Source of the DNA: Hepsetus odoe
Taxonomy: Eukaryota; Chordata; Actinopteri; Characiformes; Hepsetidae
Direction of reading: 5' to 3'
DNA: 64,000 nucleotides
Assembly (NCBI GenBank): GCA_017165825.1
Contig: CM029367.1
Location: 18,418,759 to 18,482,758, forward strand
Made by a program: the position numbers and the translations under genes. Of the stretch, positions 24,001 to 37,821 are shown piece after piece. Within the stretch, counting starts at the first letter, position 1. Every line of letters begins with the position of its first letter. Below the pieces are notes generated by a model. It had not been told where the DNA came from, searched no databases, and worked only from the letters and a program-made list of their open reading frames with translations.

Positions 24001-27000
24001 ATTAAAGTTTTGAAATTGTCTTGTTCAATGATCAATGTTGGTGCAATGCAGAGGTGGTTTTAACGTTTTTGCTTAACATCAATAAATAAGATATAGCTAG
24101 ATCAGTGGTTCTCAAACCTTTACATACACATGTTTATATGCAAATGTTTCTACAAAAGAGAAATGTTAGCTTCTAAATCTATTACTAAAGGCAGAGACTA
24201 AAACACAAACAGTACATTACTGATGCCAAAGAAACTCTAGCGAGAGATATTTATGTTGAAATTTCCATTACAATTTTTAAAAGTTGTGTAGTTCCTTTAT
24301 TTGCAGTATTTAATGGAATGACTATAAAAATGTTTAGTGTTTAGAAAAAGGAGAGGAGTGGCTTGGGGGCTGGACAGAGATGGATGACGAGGGAGAGAGT
24401 TTGGGCCAGCCCCGCAGGCTTGACTGAAGGATTAAAGAGAGTGAGTCTGGGCATAAATTTTGCAGCAGGCCGACAGGTTGGGCCTGTTGCGAATTCTCAC
24501 AGTGGGAAGTCTGGCAGTTCCCACAGACACCCAGCTAGGTTTAAAGCATTGTGATCCCAGCAGGGGGTGGCTATTCCCAGGAATGACCAAATATATTGAA
24601 CTAAGAACAAGAAAAAGGACTTTTCAAAATGAGGGGCATTTGATGAAAGTCAGCTATGAAGAGCAAAATTACTGAAGATGATCTGGGCTGAAGATAATAC
24701 CTTGGCCTAGAGGATTAACTGTGGTTCTTGGCATCAGACATTATTCCAAAACCTATTCCAGGTTGGAACATAGGTTTTAACTTACTTTCTATTTTAATCC
24801 AAAGATTTGTTATGGCCATTAGTTGCTCTTGTCTTTTCACTTTTTGGCATTCTCTAAGCAAAATTACAGTTCCCTCCAAAAGCACTGTAGCAACAAGGCC
24901 AAATCATTTTTGCTATGCACTGAAGACATTTGGGTGTTAGATCAAAAGATACATTTAAAAGGAAAGATCATGTTTTCAGCTTTTATGTCTTGTGTCTTAT
25001 GTGCTGATGTAGATATGTTGCATTAGATAAAGAGACAAAAGAACAGCACCTTCAGTATTTGACCATCCAGTTTTTGGGCGAGCAAAAGTATTTTGAGCAT
25101 GAGCTAACAGATGTTTGTTGTTACACAGGTGTGCCTGTTAGACTGATTGTTTAATCTCTTGAGATCTACTTTCAGCTGAAGGTTTGGGTTTTGCCTGTAA
25201 AGAGTGCATTTGCTGAGAAAGGGAAAAGAGGAAAAGCTATTAGATGTATTTCCAAACATCGGACATTTCCAGTACAACTATTTGGAAATTGGGAAAAGAA
25301 GGAAACCTCTTGTGTACTGAGCAACAGACACTGAACTGTTTTATCAAGGAAAAACAAAAACTGCAATATCAGTCAAACTGTGAGAGTCTCCACTCATTAG
25401 CAGTAATGATAAAAAACAAACAAACAAAAAAGTACAGAGATAAGCCACAAATGTTCTCACACTGTTTTATGTATTGATGAGACAAAGATAAATCTTTACC
25501 AAAGTTATAGAGAGGCCAAGGTTACAAAAAAAGGAAGGAAACACCCTTATAATCCCATATATGACGTGTGGTGCAGAGTAGTGTAATGCTTCTGGAACAG
25601 GTTCAATAAACTTCATTCATGATGTAACTCACAGTGCTAGCAGCTGAATAAATTCTAAAGCATACAAAACATTTTGTCTCCAAATTTACAGAGAAATGCA
25701 CCTAAACAAATCAGAAGGCAGCAAGACAGGAACCCAAAATGCACTGCCAAGGGGCTTAATTTTGAAATGTTTTGTACTGGCTCGGTCATTCACCAGATCC
25801 AATAGAAAGGCCATAAGTAATTTAATATATTGATTACCTTTAATGTCATATCTATCTGCTAATCTCACACTCTAATGTCTTCAGTGGATAGCAAAGGCAA
25901 AAAATGTTGGCCTGCTGTTCCAATACTTTTGGAGAGGACTGTAAGTACTTGGACTTACTCCAGAGCCTAAGTTACAATAAGGTGGTCTTCTTTTCTTTGT
26001 GCTGAATCATTTTTAGAATATCTTGGCAGAATTAATATTGAAAATTGTCTTCCTTTGGCCATGTGTGTGGCAAGTGAATGAAAGCTTTGTCTATCGACCT
26101 TGACAAGATGAGCTTTCGTGGAATTCTGTTGGCAGTCTCAGATGTTTCTGATTTGATCATTTAACTTAAAATAACTGTAATATAATTTTTTTTTTTCAAA
26201 CACCCAAACAATTGTCACCATGAAGCCACAGATTTTCCCCCATTGTTAGTATATCTAAAATTCTAATCCTGTTCAACAATTGCATAGGGTGTTGTGGGAA
26301 TATATATATAAATACAAATTTTGCTAGAAGTATTCTGTGTGCTCTGTATCGTTAATGGTGTAATCTATAATATGTGGAGGAATGGGGTGCATAATACATT
26401 GGATAAAGCTGCTGGCGTAAAAAACCTGCATGTGTTGTAGTGGCTACCTGCAGAGTGGCCTAGGCTCAGGTTGCATGTCTTTTAGTATCTGGCTGTTCCA
26501 CACACACAGGGCAGCACACACATTTGAGGGGTGGGGAGGGTGGAGGCAGATGACACTGTCCTGGGGTATTTGCCAGAGGGTTAGAGTTTCAGTGTATCTC
26601 ACATCAGCTGCCCAGTATTCAACACCGCTAAACACCTTTCATCTTGGCTAATAAGTCCCACGGGAAAAGCTGCTAAGTGTCCAGGCAGCAGACTGAGAAG
26701 GACCCATCACAGACACTCACTGGCTCATGTGACTAAAAGGGTTTTACAACAATGTGGAAAGGACACCATTTTAGTTGCTAACCTTTGCATTGTGCTGATT
26801 TGTTTATCTTTAAAGCAGGCACTCTATTTATTGCGCCCTGTGAAGCTTGAGTGATTAATCCCTGGCTATTTATATCCAGCTGGACAAAAAAAAAAACCAA
26901 AAAAAACCAACTCTTAAATAAGAAAACTTTGTATAATCTGCAGATGACATGATTTTCTATTATCAAACTTTTTTTGTTGTTTTTTTCAAGCATTCTGGAA

Positions 27001-30000
27001 AGGTAAACCCAAAGTGGCTAAGCTTGGGGGACTTCATATTGATCATTCATTAAACCATGACTAAGATTTAACTTACAGGTAAAGGGTTGAAGTGCTGGTC
27101 CACTAGGTGACTGTAACCATAGTCAAAAAAGGAGTGCCGCAGAACAACATCAATCCCTTGCACTGCAGAAATTCCAAGGGTGTTCAGCCATCTAACCCAA
27201 ATAAAGATTTTAATCAGTGCAAACCAAATGTAACATTTTTTTCATATAAATATAAATGAAAAATATATATATATTTATATTTAAATATACACAATGACAG
27301 CACAATACTTACAAAAAGCCAGCAGCAAATGTGTCAGACAAATTGTTGATGCCTCCAGCCCATGCAGGTCCGACACCACCCAGCCATACCTTTTTCTCAG
27401 GAGCATGAATCTTAACAATCTGCAGAATCATTAACATTAAATTCCAGATGCCTTAGTTTAAGCTTTATGCACATTTTTACATGTTGTTACTTTTTTTATT
27501 GTGTGATTTTTCAGCATACAGCAAAAGTTCTGCTCTACTCGCTGTTGCCTGGGCCCAAGCTAACAGAAATTGTCCACATTTGACATCCTGCCAGTGTTGG
27601 TCTATGGAAACTGCAAGGAATTATGCTTGATTTTAAAAGCCAGTTACTAATGAACGTGACTGAAACAAACTGATTAGTTGTGTCCACGTATCATGTAGTT
27701 TATGGTTCCATCTTTAGTGACAGTTTCAGACTAAGCAGCCATACTAGATAATCAATTTGAAAGAGAAAAATCAAGTGGGTTTTTTTGTGGTCCAAGGTCA
27801 GTTTATTAACGGTTAAATTTGAACAGCCACATTGCATCTTTTCATTTGATATATAATCTCACTGAATATGTTGTATATAGCATTTTTTGGAATAAGGGTC
27901 TTACCACCATAAACCAAACATCAGCCATCGGTAACATCACAAAATCAAATCTTCTTTTTGACATGTAAGCATTTTCCTTGCAATAAATAGCTGTAGGGCT
28001 GCATACTGTTAAAAAAGGCCACATGCTGTTACTTAAATAATTATGGAATAAGTAGTCTTGAATACTTTTCATTACCTCAGTCATCTTGATACCCCCTATC
28101 AATGATATAAGAATGGAACCATTGTTTTACATTTGTGCAATGTAATAGTTCCTTTGCAATAAACAGCAACCACAGTAACAAAATTATGAGTTGGCTTTCA
28201 TCATGGCTGTAAAGCATTACAACTGGCAGAAGAGAACAAAGCCGCAAAACCGCCTTGTCCTCCAAACACCTGAACCTACATTCCAAAATGGGAAAACACA
28301 CTCCTGGGGACATTAATTTATCTTCTCTCATTTGCAGGAAATGGCCAGGAGCCTAAAGTATCACCATTTTGGACACATTGTTATTTATGAGACAAGCATG
28401 GCTAAATGGACAAACTGTCTTTTTAACCTTCTAAACCCAACAGGCCCCTTAATCCTCCAAACAGTTCAGAGGATTAAAAGACTTGGCTGATACAAACTCT
28501 TTACCTGAATTGTTGTTCTGACGTCATACTCAAGGATGTGCACTAATGACTGCCTCATTAACCTCTAGGGAAAAATAAAATGCTGTCATCTATATGATAG
28601 TCCTGAAAGGACATAAGGTTCTTTTTTTTCCCCTCTTTGTAGAGAACGCTCTTCCAGATGTGAACCTAACATGCATAACTGGAAAACTACATATTTAAAG
28701 AGAAAATGTAGGCTTTCTCTTGTGTTGTGAAACCTGGCATAATACCCCAGAGAGGCTCTTCCTAGGATGTTTAGGTTTATGATGTTTATGATTAGATACA
28801 CAACTCAGAGCTTTAACTCAAACCCCTTCTTTCCCGTGTCTTACTGTCCCCTGGTTCTCTATGCAGTTGTCGAGCTAACCTGACTGACTCTGAATGGTTA
28901 AAATGGTGCACCTGAGAAATTGAACACAATTAGCTAATTAAGAAGGTAGGACTTAATGAGGACACAAGGGACTTTACTACCTCCATGCCCCAGGCACTAT
29001 CAGCCTAGATTTTTGTTGAGAGGGAAAAATATAGCAATGAACCTACAACTGCTCTTCCAAATTGTAAATAATTAGGTGGTGTTGATATTGTGAGTTAATC
29101 TTCCCTTTTTTTAGTTAGAATGAAACTGATATGTTATTCTCTCACCTTTAACACTTTGTTGATCTGGTCTGTCAGGGTGTCCAGGAGACGTGTTTTCATA
29201 AAGTCCTCCACTTTGGTCACACGCCTATCAATGTAGTAACTGTTCAAACCAAAGTACATCTTAGTAAATCCTGACCATTAATTTATTTCAGTGCTTATAC
29301 TAATGTCAGAGATACACACAAGATATACAGCAATTGTGGCAAAATACAATGAAGAAATATACCAGTTATAAAGGTAGAGTTTCAATACACATTCCACTAA
29401 CCTTTTATTTATACAGGCTTAGCAGACTTAATGCAGTGTTACAATGCAAACCCATTTTATAAAAGGATGTTAACAATCACATTTGAGATAACCCAACTAC
29501 ATTTCCATTCCCCACAGTGGTGTAAAGTGTAATAAATAAGAAGCAACTGTGAAACCACTGAGGTTCTTCTACATGTTTTTGAGTAGACCAGATAACAGTT
29601 TTATCCTGTGAAGCATATTAAGATGAATTGTCAGTCAAATGCAATCATATAAATTAAGAAACAAAGGCTCAGGTTGAAGTTGAAGATGGGCTGACCATCT
29701 GGTGATGGGCTGAGGAAAATAAGGGGCCTCCATGAACCATTTTAAAGCAAACCATCTCAAAGTCTAATGGACTGAAGGATGGTTGACCTCGGCAGACACT
29801 GACCCTCACAATTTACAGCCTCACTGGGACTAGGGCTCCACCACTGTAGAGGCAACAAATCTTTATTATCCTTGGATCAAACAATGCTGAACAACTTCTC
29901 ATCCCCTCCATCTCATTATTTTTAACATCTCCATTAGGGGTATTTTAGGTTCAGAGTGTGTGATACATTAGTGGTCAAGCTTTGTTTTGGAATATACAAC

Positions 30001-33000
30001 TCTATAAACTGAGAAAAAGTCTGAAAGGGGGGGAAATGGAAAAGAGAGAGAACAATGAAAGAGAAGTAAGTGTAAGGCATACATCTGTTTTATGATAAAC
30101 CGCAAAAAAGCAGACAGCATGCGTGTAATGCAACAAAAACACTTTGATACAGCACAAGACAAAGCAAAAGGCAAAAGGAGATGGGAGACGGCAGTATGCT
30201 CAATAATGTGAAATGACTACTATATTATTTTTATTTTTTAATTCAGGTAAAAGGTATAGTTATGGTATAGTGCTAGTTATGAATCAACTGAAGAGTTCAA
30301 TGAGCTGCAGAGTTACCTGAGATGGTGACTCAAAAAGAAATGTATTTAGATAGGACCTGTTACAGAGGTCATTAGAGGTCGAGTTCAAGGTGCCCCAACT
30401 GTATAATTACAAAGGTGAATGTGTGAGCGCATATGGTTTGAATTTGCCAGTGTGGGTGGTGTGTTTTTTTAATACCTCTAACTGACACTGCTTTTTCCTT
30501 CCTTTTCCCTTAATTAGGGTTGACCTCTGGATTAATGAGTCCACTCTAGGCAGTTAGCATGTTTTCAGAGACAGAGGTTTGAGGTTGGGAAAGTTCTCTA
30601 AACCCACTGTCTCTCTGTAGACACAGGGGGCTACTTTAATTGGGGCAGGGGGGTGGAATCCCACATTTGCCCTTATAACTTAATGGCTCTAACATTACAA
30701 ACACTTGATATGGCACTTGTGGGCTCTAATTACTAAAGCAGTGAATGCAAAAGGTCTCTGTAGATCTAACTAAAAAGCAGGAAGAGGACAGAGATCTAAA
30801 ATGAAAACAAATGAAAGCTTGTCTGATAGTTGTCTGTGGATTTTCAATGCAGCACAATCATTGTCATTTTCTGGATAAATCTTTATAGATAAGCTCATTC
30901 TTTGGCATGAGACTTGAGCAGAAACCAGGCACATGGAGAGTACTGTTGAGCTATCAGCACCTGTGATTCCTCATGTTGTGAAAAACGAGGAACTTTCCAT
31001 GACCTGCATCTCAGTGCCCTGTATGTGTCATCAGCAGCCCACAGTGATCTTTTCACTTTCCTTGAGCTACAGGGCTGCAGTTAGAGAATGCACAGCAGTG
31101 TCTTGTCTTCAAACAAGCTTGTAGCCTTACCTCCAGCTGACACCTGACCAGCCAACCAGCAGCTCAGAAATACAGCCAGCTGTCCAAAGACAAATTGACC
31201 AAAAACATGCTTCCAGACAAATTCCATTGAAAACACTGCATTCCACACACAGCCAAGACAATCTCAACCGCTAGGGAGTGTTATGTTCAAATTACCGCAG
31301 GAAAAGATACCACAGGAAGCTCTTCATTTTCAACCAAAGAGCTACATACTATCACACTACTGGGTATGTCCATTTTTTTCCTTTCAAAGTAACTTTCCAA
31401 ACCTGATACCCAGTCAGGTGCTCTTTCCTTACTTTAAAATAAAGGGATCTATCTAAGTCAAAATGCTAATCTCTGAAAAAACAAAATAAATAAATAAATA
31501 GCTAAATAAAAAGCAAATTTACATCTTAAACACATCCTGATGCATGAACATTTATTGAAAATGTAAATTCTGTTTTTGCTTATTAGCCTTATTGCTTATT
31601 TTGCTTATTTTATAAAAAAAGAACAAACTAAGTATTTTTTCGTGATAAAAGAATTAACTTTTTCATTCATTTTCTCTTGTTTTTGTAATTTGCTAAGATT
31701 TAGTTTTTTGCTCAGTAATCTACGGTACAAAGATAAAAGTGTAATCCTTTAATCTAGATCTTAAACAGAAACTTTAGGAAAGTTTAGTTTATCTTGACTT
31801 TTTTTAAAGTTTAAACAAAGCAATGACAGAACCTTCACCTACAACAGCCCAGAGTGTTAAAAAAGAAAAATAAAAAACAACAACATCAAACACTGATGGA
31901 AACGTGCTTCGGTATACAGAAAAAAATGCTCAGCTTTCACTGGCTCGGCTAGTATTGGAACCAGCTGCAGACATGGGTACATCATTTTAAATCACTTCAA
32001 AGTAATTCTGCTTAATGAGATTAAAACAAAAGGCTCAAATTAGGTGTGCATGTTTTTAAAGAGAGTGCGTATTTTACCTTCAAGCAAACTCACTCATTCA
32101 ACAGGTGTCAGCAATTATGGCTGACTTATACAAAGAAAAGTGGCCAAAACTAGTTCTGCAGTTGGAATAACTCAGCTACACTTTCAGAAGGGACTTTTAG
32201 TAATTAGATGTATTTCATTTCAGCATTATTTATGAAATATATTTTTTTTAAATGCATAGATGTTAGCCTGTAGCTCTGTAGATTTTTTTGACCTGCTACA
32301 TTTTCTGTAACAGAGGAATTCAGGCATATTCAGATATAAATATTTTGCTGCCTGATATAATATGGAGTAAACTGCTGTAATAAAGAGAAAGTATAGAAAT
32401 ATTAAAGGGTAAAATACCTACTGTTGCCACGTAACCGCATCCACAACAGAACCGCCATTCTTCATGAACCTGCAAGAGAAAAATAAGGAGCATGCTTCAG
32501 TTGGTGGGTGGGGAAATGGCAATGGAAGTGCAGATTATTTACAGCTGTAATTTCAGCCTGCCCAGCAATTGCAAATGACCCTTTCTGCAGAGAATGCTGG
32601 CATAGGTAGCAAAGAACAACGCCAACTTAGACACAAGCCAAGCACTCATATGGAGTGCATGTTTATATGACTGATGGGGACTGAACTTTAAGGCTAAGTG
32701 TAAACTGGCTCAAGATAGACAGGAGATGACAGCTTAACAGATAGTTAAGTGATCTTTTTTAGGGAGTAAAGCATACTCAGTAAACTTAGCCTCATTTTCT
32801 AAACAGTCATTCTACAGAAGAAAAAGCGAAAGTTTGATCTGTGCAGTAAAACAGCTCCCATCCCCATTTCTTTTTAAAAAACCTACATCCCAAGGCCCAC
32901 ACCCCTCTCCCTCAAATCACAGCAGAGCTCTCTGTCTGCAGAGCTCTGACTCAATTTATCATTTCCATCTGAACGCAGACTGGTAGCAGCAAGGGGTGGC

Positions 33001-36000
33001 GTCTCTTTCTGAGCGAGACCATTGGCACAGCACTTGTGGTTATCAGTCAAATGTTCATTTGAGTCGGCCAAGGTTCCACCATTGCTCTTAACAGCTGAGG
33101 AAGACAAACTACATGGAAGGAGAATGGTCAGGTACTGAATATACAATCAGAATCTGGCAGACATTTAAAAGACCACATAAATTTAGGGCACCTGATTTGC
33201 CCAAGCTTTTCCCTTGACAGTCTGTAAATGTATGGCAATTTCAGTTCACCTCCGGACACTGCTGCAAATTTAGTGGAATGTGGTTTCTCTGCCCACCATG
33301 TAAATGTGGGCAGCAAAATATGGAGATATGTTTTTCATCTTATCATTGCTTTTGGACTGCAGAAGGTGCAGACAGGGGTCGCTGTCAACCACTGATTGCT
33401 TGTAAGAGGGAGCTCTGGTTAAGCAATGACATATTTATGCATGGCTCGGTCATGTCTGTACCATAACCAATTAGCAACCACTCACTGTCTCCAACTGGCC
33501 TCATTATCCCACATTTCAAAGTTGTGGCCAAATACACAAAAACACAAACAGCCAAAAAATATAGACGCATTAGATCCTGAGGTATTTTTGTCAGAGAACA
33601 GATGTCATGAAATATGTTGGGTAATTCCATCTCACAACTTTAAAATGAGACTTGAATGAGAACAGTGTGTCCATAAAAAATAAAGTGGATCAAAGGAGGG
33701 AGTTTCAGTGTTATAATAGGCTCCTTATTGTCATGGCAGTACAAGAATAAGGTCATCTAGTTGGGTGAAAGTTTCAGTTTACAGCAATCATATCTTATGA
33801 CTTCTATAAGACTTATATATATATATGTTTATATATATACTTTTGAAACCTTTGTATGTGGGACACAAGGTATTAAGTGCAAGGAATTAAAACTGAGAGG
33901 GAGAGGATCTTGCTTTTGAGAGTAAGGATGATGCAGGTGGAGTATTGCTCAGTCACACCATAAATCCAGTGACACTTTATTTAGCTGATGGTGGATTTCA
34001 CTGGTGCAATGAGCCCCAGCAATAACAGCCCACTGGAAGCAACATAAACAGAGTTTGCTCGGTGCTCCACAATACAGACAGATAGGGCTATGCAGGATTA
34101 ACAAAGAATGAACTATGAAGCTGAAATATAGAAGTTATTTTAGTCAAAGCACCTGGAAACATCTGTGTTTCTGAATGATTGAGAAACACTTCCAACAAAT
34201 GTACCATTGCCACTTCTGTGCTCTAGACAACTTGTTGCTCAACAGTATCTGGCTCTATGGTTGGGATAGCTCAATGAAGTAGCTTAATGTAGCCACTCAC
34301 CCCATCAATGTACAAACCAATAAGATGCATTATTTAACAACCATGTCTCACTTTCATCAAGTGACAGAAATTTCACATCTAGCAGATTCAAAACACTTCT
34401 AACTTGAAAAATGAGGTGAGAGGACCTGGATTTTGCAAACAATTTTTAAAGAATGAAGATGACCCACAAGAACACAGCGACTTTTGCTTGCTGCACACAT
34501 TGGCCCTCATTCAGGAAACAATACAGCAAAACAAAAAAAAGAAAGAAAAGGCGTATGGTCTTTCCACAAAAAGCTTGGCATTGATCAATGTGGTTTTAGC
34601 GAAGGCCACTTTTAAATACAATGTTAAGTCTTAACTTGTGACAGTAAGTTTCTGATTCAGTGTGCAACATAGCAAACATGCTTGATTGTGATTAATGGTG
34701 GGACCCATACATGTGAAAGGTGTATTCCAGTTAAACACAACACGAGGCCAAGAGGAGTGCTTTTAATTTTAAATCCTGATTGTGTGTATTATACTCTTGT
34801 TTCAGATTTTGGGCTTGAGGTAGAACATATAAGCAAAACAGCGCTGCAGTGTGCTAAAGCAGTAATAAATAATAATATATTTTTGCAAAAATAAAAAAAA
34901 AGTGCAAAGATAAAAGATGAAACAGTTACAATATGATACTGTTATGCTTAAAGTAAAAAACTGCATATTTATACATTCTACATTATATACTTTTAAACTT
35001 AAAGTGTGAATAAGTAAGAAATACATTCAATCAATATAACAGAATATCACTGGTCCCTAAGCATTTATTCATGTGGTCTCCATTTCATCTCCAATTCTTG
35101 TGTTCTGTGAGAAGCATCTTTCAGGACATCCTTTTGCACATGTGAGCTCCTGCTGTCAGGAAAGATTGTTCCTTCCAAAAATCCAGGGTCAAGAGACATG
35201 AAAAAGTAGTTTGCTCAAATACCTGCTGTGCAAAACTCTGTCCAAAAATGAAAATCTTTTATTCAGAACAGTCCAAACAGGATTAGCAGGCATGGGCCTG
35301 AATGAACCATAGCAAGCAGGATCCTAAATAAATTGTTAGAAAATCATAAACATTACCTAGTGTCTTGTTTTGAACAGGGAGAGGCAAGCATGAAACACAT
35401 CTGCGCTCTACCCAGTCAGGCACATGCTGAGAGTCTAAAAGTTCCGTGACAGACTCAGTAAAAATGTTTCTTGTCATCAGGTAAACAGACTCTTCTAATA
35501 ATTCACTGTGAATCCCAGGTTCAGAAGGGTAGACCTTCAGTGTCCTTTTTCACTAGCTAGATGTTGAGCTAATTAGTTCAAGATTGTCTTGACCTTAATG
35601 GCACCAGTGCTACCCCATGATCTGCTATGGATTTGCTGGTGAGATCACAGTTCAAACTGAGAGGCCTTGAACATAAAAAGGTATGTTATATATCTCATCT
35701 CATATTTGGCTTTTTAAATGTGGCTTTCAGCATTTTTTATTCCAGTTTCAGAGAGAAAAGTTACAACGCTGTAAAAGCATAGAGAGCAGAGAGCCACTGA
35801 GGCACGCATCTATATTTTGTTTTTTTTTTCCATCAAAAGATTCTATCAAAATTATTAAAACTATTACAACATGTGCCCAGTAACAGCATATAGTTCAATA
35901 TGATGGAATATGACACTGTCACCCGAGTCTTTTTCCTCTGTTTGTATTGCCACATAATAAATTTGTCACATCATAATTACATGAATGAAAAGATCCAGAT

Positions 36001-37597
36001 AATCTCATTCTACCTCACTCCACAGCCTAGTAACCCAATAAGATTGTATCCATAAACTATTATAGATGTTACATTTACACTGCCTCATTATATTTCACAC
36101 AGCGAAATAATATTCTGTGAAATAATAACGATACTTCAGAAATCTGTTCAATGACTGGCATTCATACTGTGTGGAACATTACATGTTAATGCAATGGTGT
36201 AATGATCACAATGCTGCAGTGTAAAATATTTTTATTGACTAATACATTTTGTGCAAAAATACACTTTTTGTTCATTTACACTATACAATAGTATTTATGA
36301 ACAATGCACTTTTTTTTCTTTAAACATATTGATACTTTCTAAATTCTGTGTACATTGTTTTTTACAGTAGTTTTTTTCTTGGAGTATATATTTTCTATTT
36401 TTGGATGCCGATGCTTTGTTAGTAATACTTTCTCCAGTGTAGAATAGATTCTATTCTATTCCCAATCTTATCTTAATCTTATTGCCATCCGTGTATTTTT
36501 ATGAAATCTAGATATTTTTTATGGAGAAAGGTTTTGCTCACGTCAAGCTTCCCCGATGGTTATGTTTGAAGAGAGGAAAATAGGACATCCATCTGCACAA
36601 ACAATTTGCAATTGTAGAAATGCCAGATGGCCAAAGTGAACCCACACAAGGTTTTAATTTGGCCTTGACAAAGCTGGCAGAAGCGTTAATGCATGTTAAC
36701 CACTGAAGATGAGAGCTTCATCAAACCAGTGACTATACAAGGTTTAAAGAAAAAAAGCTGCTTCACGTAAAACTACATTTCCCACAGTCCCCAGCCAGCT
36801 CTTTCCCCACACATCTACCCCAGTTGCCAGGACAACCTGTTCCATTTCATCCTATCACTGACTGGTCAAATTTGTTTTCCCTGCAGTTAACCACAGTATA
36901 TAAAACCCTGGTTTGCATTCAGCCTGCAAACTCTCTTATCCCTTTGTCTCTACATTTCTGAATTGTTTGTATTCTCTTGTGCTAATATGGTCATGAACTT
37001 TGTTCTTTTCTGTTTTTTCTGTTTTGGCTTACATTCTCAGTTCACTCTGCCTGGTTTGTTCTCCTGCTTCTCATTTTGACCTTTCCTGTCTTTGATTTAC
37101 TTGACAATATTGTACATAAATAATCTGTTTTAGTATTTTCCTAACAAAACCTGTCAAATTCTCCTTTTAGCACTACATTTATGTCTGGAGGTAAATGAAT
37201 GATTTAAAATGAGAATTTTACAACTACTGTTCACCAACCCTGACACTTAGCCACTGTAGTGTTAAAATATCAATATCAAAAAGATATATTCTTAAAAATG
37301 CAATGTAACTGTTAACAATAGACAATAAAAAAATTGTTTTTCATCAAATAATGGCCTATAATTCACTAACCTGCTATAGGCACTCACCCGTCCAGTAGCA
37401 GGATGGCATTTTTGCGAGGACGGCCAACATTTGGCCCATAGAGACTGGCTCGACTGTAGTAGCGTACTGACTGCAGTAGAGCCTTCAGCTGAATATAATC
37501 TTGGGCCAGCCGAGTGCTATTGACAGAGCGAGCTACCATGGTGCGGTAACTGTTTGGTTCTATGAGAAAAAAAAGAACAAAATAACTTTTCACTTTA

Positions 37598-37665
<68 letters not shown>

Positions 37666-37746
37666 AATATATATATATATTTCACTAAACTACTTTAAAC
37701 TATATATATAATATATATATATATATTGCTGCTATAAAACTTTAAA

Positions 37747-37821
<75 letters not shown>

